A DNA stretch of 7,662 nucleotides from JBEIUO01 sp964549785 (GTDB taxonomy: Bacteria; Planctomycetota; Phycisphaerae; Phycisphaerales; UBA1924): NCBI GenBank assembly GCA_964549785.1, contig CAZJXA010000163.1, forward strand, positions 1 to 7,662, given 5' to 3'. Within the stretch, counting starts at the first letter, position 1, and the number at the start of each line of letters is the position of its first letter. This document shows, piece by piece, positions 1-6,065 of this stretch. The notes under the pieces were generated by a model. That model saw nothing but the letters and a program-made list of their open reading frames with translations. It had not been told where the DNA came from and ran no database searches. The position numbers were made by a program, and so were the translations under genes.

Positions 1-857
1 TTGATCGCCTCGCCGAAGTGCGCGAGTTCGTCGGCGGCTTCCTCATCACCTTCGTGGAGCGAGAAGGCCGTATGCAGGGCACCAATCTCGACTTGGTGGC
101 CGCCATCGTCGCCGCGGCGGGTGATTCCCGTGTCACGATCGCGGGCGGAGTGACCACCCCCCACGACATCGCTGCGCTCGACCGTCTGGGCGCCGATGCC
201 CAGGTCGGTATGGCCCTCTACACCGGTCGCCTCTCCCTCGCCGAAGCTTTCACGGCACCCTTGGTCTCCGATCGCCCCGACGGCTTGTGGCCCACAATCG
301 TGAGTGACGAGTTTGGGGTCACGCTCGGCCTCGCGTATTCGAACGCGGAGAGCGTGGCCCGGGCCTTGGGCACCGGCCGGGGCGTCTATTGGTCGCGCCA
401 CCGCGGGCTGTGGGAGAAAGGCGCTTCCAGCGGCCACTCCCAGGAGCTCGTGCGGATCGGCATCGATTGCGACCGCGACACGCTGCTCTTCACCGTTCGC
501 CAACTGGGCGCCTTCTGCCACCAAGGCACGCGCACGTGCTTCGGACCGGACCGAGGAATCACCGCCACGTTCGCCCGCATTCAGGCTCAGATGGCCGCCG
601 CCACGCCCGGCTCCTACTCCGCCCGACTCGCATCAGATCCCGCACTCTTGCGTGCGAAACTGATCGAAGAAGCGACGGAACTCGCCGAAGCCGCAACCCC
701 CGCCGCCATCGCCCACGAAGCCGCCGACGTTCTGTACTTCACGCTCGCTCACCTCGCTTCCGCAGGGGTCGATCTGGCGCGCGTGGCCGATGAACTCGAC
801 CGCCGGGGCCTGGCTGTTTCAAGGCGGCCCGGAAACGCGAAAGGCGGACCGCAATGA
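1..857 (+). CDS. HisA-HisI-HisE fusion protein, 5'-truncated by window edge
   Basis: This trifunctional histidine biosynthesis protein would act in the cytoplasm: ProFAR isomerase (HisA), PRA cyclohydrolase (HisI) and PRA-ATP pyrophosphohydrolase (HisE). The reading frame is open to the left edge (first full codon at base 3). The GTG at 18 lies inside the HisA barrel and is not the true start. Residues are counted from that GTG. Residues 1-78 are the last HisA barrel strands, with a phosphate-binding IAGGV (41-45) and VGMALYTGR (63-71). Residues 83-176 are HisI, with the metal-binding DCDRD (D150, D152, D154, C151) and zinc cysteines C167 and C174 in CHQGTRTC. Residues 181-275 are HisE, with the MazG-like motifs EEATE (217-221) and EAAD (234-237). 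HisI-HisE fusions are common in bacteria; HisA joined in front is unusual. Both HisA catalytic aspartates would lie left of the window. The stop overlaps the hisD start (ATGA), implying translational coupling. Domain calls are secure; activity of the HisA part cannot be judged. Confidence 0.93.
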   Translation, partial: DRLAEVREFVGGFLITFVEREGRMQGTNLDLVAAIVAAAGDSRVTIAGGVTTPHDIAALDRLGADAQVGMALYTGRLSLAEAFTAPLVSDRPDGLWPTIVSDEFGVTLGLAYSNAESVARALGTGRGVYWSRHRGLWEKGASSGHSQELVRIGIDCDRDTLLFTVRQLGAFCHQGTRTCFGPDRGITATFARIQAQMAAATPGSYSARLASDPALLRAKLIEEATELAEAATPAAIAHEAADVLYFTLAHLASAGVDLARVADELDRRGLAVSRRPGNAKGGPQ

Positions 858-2170
858 GCTTGCTCCGGCTGCTGGATCCTTCCGACCTCACGCGCCGCCG
901 CGCCGCCGCGATCGACGATGCAACGCTCAGCGCCGCTCGGGGCCACGTCGAAGCCATCCGCTCGGGTGGCGAAACGCACGCGCTGACCCTCGCCGAGCGT
1001 TTCGGCGATGTTCCACCGCACACCCGCGCTGCGGAACTGGTGATCAGGCCCGAACGCCTCCGTGCGGCCCTGGGAGCGCTCCCCGCCGCCACGCGGCATG
1101 GGCTGGAGGCCTCGGCCGACTCCATCCGCGCTTTCGCGCTCGCGCAACGGGCTTGCATCAACGATCTCGACACCCAAACCCCCGGTGACGGGTTCCAGAC
1201 CGGCCCGACCCATGCCGGCCCGACCCAGGCCGGCCAGGCCGTCCGCGCCGGTCACCGCGTGATCCCACTTTCTTCCGCGGGGTGTTACGCGCCGGGCGGC
1301 CGCTATCCCCTCCCCTCCTCGGTGCTGATGACCGCCGTCACCGCGCGGGCGGCGGGCGTGGCGTCGGTCTGGGTCGCAAGCCCAAAGCCCACGGTCGAAA
1401 CCCTGGCCGCCGCGGCGATCGCCGGAGCCGACGGCGTGCTGCCGTTGGGCGGCATCCCCGCCATCGTCTCGATGTCGGAGGGGTTGTTCGGCCTCCCCGC
1501 CTGCGACATCGTCACCGGGCCCGGAAATCGGTGGGTGACGGCCGCGAAGTCGCTCATCCGCGATCGCACCACCATCGACCTCGTCGCGGGTCCTTCCGAG
1601 CTCCTGATCATCGCCGATAGGCACGCGGATGCGGCCCTCATCGCCGCCGACCTCCTGGCCCAGGCAGAGCACGACGAGGACGCCCTGCCCGTGCTCATCG
1701 TCACCGACGTCCGTTTGATCGATGCCGTCGAGCGCGAACTCGAACAGCAACTCGCAACCCTGCCGACCCGCGCCACCGCCGCCATCGCGCTCCGCAACGG
1801 GGGCGTGTTGCTCGCGGCCGGCGTGGACGAAGCCGTTGCCTTCGCCGAAGCGTTCGCCCCCGAGCACCTGGAACTTATGATCGAGCACGCCGCAGCGGTC
1901 GAACCCGCCATCCGCAACGCCGGAGCCGTCTTCATCGGACGCGCAACCGCCGAGGTCTTCGGAGACTATGGGCTCGGCCCCAATCACACGCTGCCGACGG
2001 GCGGCTGGGCGGCCCTCACCGGCGGGCTTTCGGTCTTCTCGTTCCTGAAGGTGCGGACCTTCATGGAAACGCCCGAACCCGGCCCGGAACTCATCGACCG
2101 CGTGTCCGCGTTCGCCCGCATCGAGGGTCTGGAGGCCCACGCGCGGGCGGCCGAACGCCGGCGGTATTGA
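854..2170 (+). CDS. hisD: Histidinol dehydrogenase
   Basis: HisD is a zinc enzyme that oxidises L-histidinol to L-histidine in two NAD+-dependent steps, the last of the pathway. The 438 residues match the usual length of about 430. By comparison with the E. coli enzyme the catalytic and zinc ligands are all present: Q270 and H273 in AQAEH, E337 and H338 in APEHLE, D371 in GDYG, and H429 in EGLEAH. The cofactor-region GPGN is at 222-225 and AGPSE at 245-249. The ATG overlaps the stop of the fusion gene by four bases and has a purine-rich AAAGGCGGA just upstream, so this start is well supported. Two oddities: residues 117-128 are a short GPT(H/Q)A repeat in a surface-loop position, and the normally near-invariant GGAQA block reads GGIPAIVSMSEG (199-210). 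Alternative: a HisD-family dehydrogenase for another alcohol, since GCYAPGGRYPL resembles sulfopropanediol dehydrogenase-like members, but the operon context argues strongly for histidine. Confidence 0.93.
   Translation: MSLLRLLDPSDLTRRRAAAIDDATLSAARGHVEAIRSGGETHALTLAERFGDVPPHTRAAELVIRPERLRAALGALPAATRHGLEASADSIRAFALAQRACINDLDTQTPGDGFQTGPTHAGPTQAGQAVRAGHRVIPLSSAGCYAPGGRYPLPSSVLMTAVTARAAGVASVWVASPKPTVETLAAAAIAGADGVLPLGGIPAIVSMSEGLFGLPACDIVTGPGNRWVTAAKSLIRDRTTIDLVAGPSELLIIADRHADAALIAADLLAQAEHDEDALPVLIVTDVRLIDAVERELEQQLATLPTRATAAIALRNGGVLLAAGVDEAVAFAEAFAPEHLELMIEHAAAVEPAIRNAGAVFIGRATAEVFGDYGLGPNHTLPTGGWAALTGGLSVFSFLKVRTFMETPEPGPELIDRVSAFARIEGLEAHARAAERRRY
1200..1236 (+). repeat. 15-bp tandem repeat inside hisD
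   Basis: Two 15-base units starting CCGGCCCGACCCA (1200-1214 and 1215-1229) differ at one position, and a partial third unit, CCGGCCA, follows (1230-1236). The unit is a multiple of three, so it adds the five-residue block GPT(H/Q)A in frame without breaking the gene. It sits just before the HisD segment that normally begins the nucleotide-binding half, a place where family members vary in length. Confidence 0.8.
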
Positions 2171-2271
2171 TCGCATCCCGAGAGCAAAGATTCCGGAAAG
2201 AGCACGATCTGAACCTGCCTCCGCCGCGGGTTTCCCGTCTCTTCTGTGTTCGCTTCTCCGATTCGCTGCGT

Positions 2272-3000
2272 TCAGCTCGTGCTCTTGGGCGTCCGGTGCT
2301 TCCGCTTCGCGTGCCGGATGATCTCGCCCGTCGCGAGGTACACCACGTCCTCGGCGATATTCGCCATCAGGTCGCCGATCCTTTCCAACTCGCGGCCGAC
2401 TCGGTAAATGTACATCGCGACCGCGACCCCGTGATCCGAGTGGTCGCGCTTCATCATCTCCATCGTTTCCTCAAAGAGACGGCGGTCCAATTGATCGATG
2501 ATTTCGTCGCTGACCACCAGCCGACGCGCGGCCTCGGTGTCCTCGTCCAGCACCGCCCGCAGAAGTTCGTGGCACATGGCCGGAACCCGCTGCGAGAGTT
2601 CCACGAGCGCGGTCGGCCAAACCGGCCCGGCGCAGTTCAACTTCGATATCTTGACCGTGACCTTTGCGATCGAACTGGCGTGGTCGGCGACCCGTTCGAT
2701 ATCCGAGTTCACCTTGAGGACGAACGTGATAATCCGGAACTCGCGCGCGAACGGGTGATAGAGCGCGAGGATCTCATAGCACTCCTGCTCGATCTCGACC
2801 TCTTCGTTGTCGACGCGGTCGTCGGTCAGCCGGACCCGCATCGCCGCGTCCGCATCCAGCGTCCACAGGGCCTGAACCGCCGATTCGAGCATCGAGACCG
2901 CGACCATCGCCTCGCGCACCAGCCGCCGCTTGAGCCGGATCACCCGCCGATCGCTCGCCAAACCGCCCTCGTCGCCCCCCGCATATTCCATGTCCGTCAT
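2272..3000 (-). CDS. phoU: PhoU-family phosphate signalling protein
   Basis: PhoU is a cytoplasmic, all-helical metal-binding protein that links the PstSCAB phosphate transporter to the PhoR kinase and keeps the Pho regulon off when phosphate is plentiful. The 242-residue product (from the ATG at 3000) has the two expected three-helix repeats. The first carries DIERVADHASSIAK (100-113); the second carries RELERIGDLMANIAE (203-217) followed by VVYLATGEIIRH (219-230), a classic PhoU ending. The E/DxxxD metal motifs are intact in both. The frame stays open to an ATG at 3135, which would add 45 Arg-rich residues and overlap the MATE gene by 29 bases. I prefer 3000 because family similarity begins near there, the length is typical, and a purine-rich GGAAGGGG lies 11 bases upstream. 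No pst, phoR or phoB is visible, so its partners must lie elsewhere. It converges on hisD. Confidence 0.93.
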   Translation of the reverse strand: MTDMEYAGGDEGGLASDRRVIRLKRRLVREAMVAVSMLESAVQALWTLDADAAMRVRLTDDRVDNEEVEIEQECYEILALYHPFAREFRIITFVLKVNSDIERVADHASSIAKVTVKISKLNCAGPVWPTALVELSQRVPAMCHELLRAVLDEDTEAARRLVVSDEIIDQLDRRLFEETMEMMKRDHSDHGVAVAMYIYRVGRELERIGDLMANIAEDVVYLATGEIIRHAKRKHRTPKSTS

Positions 3001-3106
3001 CACCAACCGTTCCCCTTCCTTAGGGCAGCACCGCATCTTAAGGTCGAGTCTCTTTCGGGCGGCGCGTCGGCCCGGACACCTGGCCAGTGTAACCGATATG
3101 CGATCG

Positions 3107-4531
3107 TCAGTGGGCCGCGACCGTCGCCGACGCATCGACCAACCGCAAGGTTTTCCACTTTCCGCCCGCGAACCGCGCGAGAATCGCCAGACTCAGCAAG
3201 ATGATGTACGCCGCGGCCGCGATCCAGGGTCCAATCGATCCCAATTCCGGGAACCGCCACACCATGAAGTGCCCGCCCCCCACGATGACGCCCCACGAGA
3301 GAAGGATGGTGACGATCCCCACCCAGGCGGTGTCGCCCGCGCCTCGCAGCGCCCCCGTGAGGGACATCGCCAGCCCGTCGAAGAACTGGAACGCCGCCGT
3401 GGCGATCAGGAACCCCGAGCCGAGCCTCACCAGCAGTTCCGCATCCGCCGGGTCTGTCCCTTCGCGGATGAAGAGCCGTACCAAGTCTTCTCGAAACACC
3501 ACAAACAGCACCGCGCAGACGCTCATGTAGATGCACGCCAGGGCCACGCCCAACTTGGCCCGCTGGGCCGCCAAGTCCGGACGGCCCATGCCCATGCACT
3601 TGCCGACCGTCGCGGTGATGGCGATCGAGATGCCCACGGTTGGCATAAAAGAGAGCGACATGTACTGGTGCGCGATCCACCCCGCCGTGGAGTGCTTTTC
3701 CCCGAATCCGCCGACCAGTTTCACCATGAAGACGGCCCAGCAGATCATCTCGTTTCCGAACATGACGGCCCCGGGCCAGCCCAGTCTGGCGATGTCGAGC
3801 ACATGACTCCGCGAGGGCCGCCAAACCCCCCGGGTGCCGTATTTTCGGTGCATCGGGAAGAGGAACGACCACAGCGGGATCAAGAATTCAACGCCCGTGC
3901 CAATGACCGTGGCGATCGCGGCTCCCTCGATCCCCCACTTGGGCAGCCCGAAGTTGCCCAGTACCAGGCCGTAACTCAGCACGAAGTTGACGACGTTCCC
4001 CGCGAGCCCGGCCACCAGAATCACCCACGGCTTGTGAATCCCATAGAAATACTGCGAGATGCCGCGCGTGGCCATCGTCAGGAAGGCCCCGTACACCAGG
4101 ATCTGGCCATACCCCGCTTCCAAGGCAACACGCTCGGGGCTGTGGCCGATCCACTCAAACAGTCGGGGCATGAAGACGCCGTACGGGATCAGCAGCACCG
4201 CCGCAACCAGAGCGATCCAGAGGCCGTTCCACGCGTACGCCGCGCCCCGCTCCGGCTTCCCGGCCCCGAGGTTCTGCGAGACATAGGTATTGATGATCGT
4301 GAGAAAGCCCATCACCACGGCGATGGGCACAAAGGCCGCCAACCCGCCGTTGCCCTGCGCTCCAACGTAAATCGGGTCGTCACCGATCCGCGACACCATC
4401 CACTTGTCGACAAACTGCATCAGCGTGTACGACGACATCGTCGCGACGGTGGGCGCGGCGATCGACAGCAACTCCCGGACGGGGCCTTTCTCGACCTCGG
4501 GGGCCAGCGGATGTGGGATGTCGGTGCTCAT
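3107..4531 (-). CDS. MATE family efflux transporter (NorM-type)
   Basis: This is an inner-membrane antiporter of the multidrug and toxic compound extrusion family, which expels cationic drugs or metabolites in exchange for Na+ or H+. The 474 residues form two six-helix halves of the usual length; hydrophobic stretches include about 64-83, 104-121, 143-160, 169-192, 202-224, 330-346, 401-422 and 434-455. Family landmarks are VSQNLGAGKPERG (84-96) and ALRGAGDTAW (394-403). The three acidic residues implicated in ion coupling in Vibrio NorM appear matched: D42 in FVDKWM, E261 in FGNEM and D385 in FFDGLAMS. This suggests a functional transporter, although these equivalences are by eye. The ATG at 4531 has AGGG ten bases upstream. 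It lies 66 bases after the CefD-like PLP gene and 106 bases before phoU, all co-directional. The substrate cannot be deduced. Confidence 0.94.
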   Translation of the reverse strand: MSTDIPHPLAPEVEKGPVRELLSIAAPTVATMSSYTLMQFVDKWMVSRIGDDPIYVGAQGNGGLAAFVPIAVVMGFLTIINTYVSQNLGAGKPERGAAYAWNGLWIALVAAVLLIPYGVFMPRLFEWIGHSPERVALEAGYGQILVYGAFLTMATRGISQYFYGIHKPWVILVAGLAGNVVNFVLSYGLVLGNFGLPKWGIEGAAIATVIGTGVEFLIPLWSFLFPMHRKYGTRGVWRPSRSHVLDIARLGWPGAVMFGNEMICWAVFMVKLVGGFGEKHSTAGWIAHQYMSLSFMPTVGISIAITATVGKCMGMGRPDLAAQRAKLGVALACIYMSVCAVLFVVFREDLVRLFIREGTDPADAELLVRLGSGFLIATAAFQFFDGLAMSLTGALRGAGDTAWVGIVTILLSWGVIVGGGHFMVWRFPELGSIGPWIAAAAYIILLSLAILARFAGGKWKTLRLVDASATVAAH

Positions 4532-4550
4532 CGAGGGGGCACCCTAGCGT

Positions 4551-4584
4551 AGCTTCGCGCCGTCGCGAGCTGCCGGTCGCCGGC
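4551..4584. other. Two adjacent GC-rich hairpins between PLP gene and MATE gene
   Basis: The 66-base gap holds two inverted repeats end to end. At 4551-4571, AGCT and CGCG (one bulged T between them) pair with CGCG and AGCT around a CCGT loop, an eight-pair stem. At 4572-4584, GCCGG pairs with CCGGC around TCG. In the minus-strand transcript the second is met first. Neither is followed by a U-run, so this is not a standard intrinsic terminator. It could be an mRNA stability or processing element, or chance in GC-rich DNA. Confidence 0.35.
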
Positions 4585-4597
4585 GATGACTCCGCGC

Positions 4598-5935
4598 TTA
4601 ACCCGCGATGGCCCGGCGGATGTCGCTGGCGGTCCGCCAGAGAGGCGCTTGATCTCGCCGCTCGCGCGCGAGTTCCGTCGCCAGCGCGTGCCCCAGCCGC
4701 TCAAAGTGTTCGACCGTGTTGTACAACTGGGCCGACATCCGCACCACCCGCGTGTTCGCGTCACCGAAGCGCCACACGGGGGCCACCACGCCGTGGTTGT
4801 TGAAGAGTTCGTCCTGCAGGGCATCGTCGTAGCACGTCGGACGGTTCAGCAGCGTCGCGTCGGGGTCGGGGATCGGGATGGTCACCATCGAGCCCACCAT
4901 CGTGTCGGGGGCCGGAGCATCCATGCGGAGCATCCCGCACACGACGTCACGCCCGCGCAGTGCCAACTCATGGTTGTGCCGCAACAGCGCCGGCCAACCC
5001 CCCTCCAGCAAAGAACCCAGCGTCGAGATCGCCGTCGGCACCGCCAGCATCCCGGAATAGTCGTCCGTTCCCATGTAATCAAAGTCACGCAAATAGAGGG
5101 CCCGGTCCGGCCTCACCTTGTTGGCGCGGCTGGAGAGCGATAACGGTCGGAAGCCCGCCTGTTTGTCGGGCCGCACATACAGGAAGCCCGTCCCCTTGGG
5201 GGCGCTCAGCCACTTGTGCCCGCTCCCCACCCAGTACGTCGCCTTCAGCCCGGTCAGGTCCACGGGAATCTGCCCCGGCGTATGGGCCCCGTCCACCACG
5301 ATGTCGATGCCACGTCGGTTGAACTCGTCAACGACCGCCGCCACCGGGAACACCAGCGAAGTCGCGCTCGTGATGTGACTGATGAACCCGATCCGTGTCC
5401 GGTCGCTCAGGCCCGCCAGAAACCGCTCCGCCACGCCGCCCGAACCCCCGTTCGCATCGCAGATCGGGAACGGGATGTTCACCTTCACCACCCGCGCCCC
5501 GGTACGGGCACACACCCGCTCCAATTCGTTGGTCAGGCTCCCGTATTCGTGGTCGGTGATCAGAATCTCGTCGCCCGGCTTGAGATCGATGTTCGCCAGA
5601 ATGGTCGCCAGCCCGATCGTCGCGTTCGGCACCGGCGCCAGATCCGCCGCGCGGCAGTTGAAGAACGCCGCCAACGACGCCCGCACCCCGTCCATCAGTT
5701 TCTCAAGGTCAAACTTGAAGAACCGGACCGGGTCGCGCTCCATCCGGGCCCGCGCTTCGTCTTGCGCCCGTTGCACCGCCCGGGGCACCGACCCGTACGA
5801 CCCGTGGTTCATGAACGTCAGGTTCGGGTCGATCGACCAGTCCCCGCTCGGGAACACCAGCCGTGCCGGGGAAGCCGTCGCCGCATCGATAAGAGTGTGG
5901 GAAATCACATTGGAAAGTATCGACCATTCCGTCAA
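4598..5935 (-). CDS. Class V aminotransferase-fold PLP enzyme, isopenicillin N epimerase-like (CefD-like)
   Basis: This is a soluble fold-type-I PLP enzyme. Family relatives include isopenicillin N epimerase, cysteine desulfurase-like lyases and ergothioneine-pathway EgtE lyases, so the reaction cannot be named from sequence. Residues are counted from a TTG at 5935. FMNHGSYGSVP (41-51) is the CefD-type N-terminal signature; PNAT (103-106) is the phosphate-binding turn; VDGAH (214-218) carries the Asp that contacts the pyridine nitrogen; SGHKWLSAPKG (238-248) carries the Schiff-base Lys, K241. MGTDDYSG (288-295) aligns with the GTRDPSA-type block of the family, and RMSAQLYN (399-406) has the carboxylate-binding Arg. 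At 445 residues it is slightly long because about the first 25 look non-conserved. The start is uncertain: no in-frame ATG precedes the conserved part, TTG at 5935 and GTG at 5908 are the options, and neither has a clear Shine-Dalgarno. It would be first in a possible unit with the MATE gene and phoU. Confidence 0.88.
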   Translation of the reverse strand: MTEWSILSNVISHTLIDAATASPARLVFPSGDWSIDPNLTFMNHGSYGSVPRAVQRAQDEARARMERDPVRFFKFDLEKLMDGVRASLAAFFNCRAADLAPVPNATIGLATILANIDLKPGDEILITDHEYGSLTNELERVCARTGARVVKVNIPFPICDANGGSGGVAERFLAGLSDRTRIGFISHITSATSLVFPVAAVVDEFNRRGIDIVVDGAHTPGQIPVDLTGLKATYWVGSGHKWLSAPKGTGFLYVRPDKQAGFRPLSLSSRANKVRPDRALYLRDFDYMGTDDYSGMLAVPTAISTLGSLLEGGWPALLRHNHELALRGRDVVCGMLRMDAPAPDTMVGSMVTIPIPDPDATLLNRPTCYDDALQDELFNNHGVVAPVWRFGDANTRVVRMSAQLYNTVEHFERLGHALATELARERRDQAPLWRTASDIRRAIAG

Positions 5936-6065
5936 TTTTCACGCACACCCGCCCCGCAATTCTGACCAGGGCTCGTCAACTCTACTGGCCCTCAGTGTTT
6001 TCCAACCATCCACGATCGCATTGCCGGGCAAAATCACCCATCCGGAATACGCTTGAGTCCCACTC
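5936..6065. promoter_or_regulatory. Divergent intergenic region between PLP enzyme and glycosyltransferase genes
   Basis: These 130 bases separate two genes reading away from each other, so promoters for both should lie here. The stretch is visibly richer in A+T than the genes. I see a perfect short palindrome TTGCCGGGCAA (6021-6031), 35 bases before the glycosyltransferase GTG, which could be an operator half-site pair. No convincing -35/-10 pair with normal spacing was found on either strand. The regulatory role is inferred from gene orientation. Confidence 0.4.

Noticed and set aside
749..2176. 475-codon open frame on the minus strand opposite hisD
   Set aside because: hisD is certain from its catalytic residues. 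The opposite frame is Gly/Arg/Asp-rich with no family motif, as expected from antisense reading of GC-rich codons.
2191..2198. Palindrome TTCCGGAA in the hisD-phoU gap
   Set aside because: Eight bases is within chance, and it lies between two converging genes where an operator is not expected.
2226..2260. Possible hisD terminator: CGGG-TTT-CCCG stem (2227-2237) followed by a pyrimidine-rich stretch
   Set aside because: The stem has only four pairs plus one wobble, and the following stretch is mixed C/T/G rather than a T-run. Too weak to call.
3085..3115. Promoter for phoU with TACACT as a -10 box
   Set aside because: No acceptable -35 hexamer lies at 16-18 bases, so the match is not better than chance.
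3001..3135. N-terminal 45-residue extension of phoU to the ATG at 3135
   Set aside because: It is Arg-rich, unlike PhoU proteins, would overlap MATE by 29 bases, and a better-placed ATG with a purine-rich leader exists at 3000.
2167..3204. 345-codon open frame on the plus strand opposite phoU
   Set aside because: Composition is that of an antisense shadow, and phoU on the other strand has both PhoU signature repeats.
2930..4552. 540-codon open frame on the plus strand opposite the MATE gene
   Set aside because: The product is His/Arg/Asp/Pro-rich without domains, while the minus strand encodes a clear 12-helix MATE protein. It also runs through the phoU start region.
5905..5935. TTGACG on the minus strand as a -35 box for the PLP gene
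   Set aside because: No -10-like hexamer lies 16-18 bases downstream; the nearest AT-rich block is only ten bases away.
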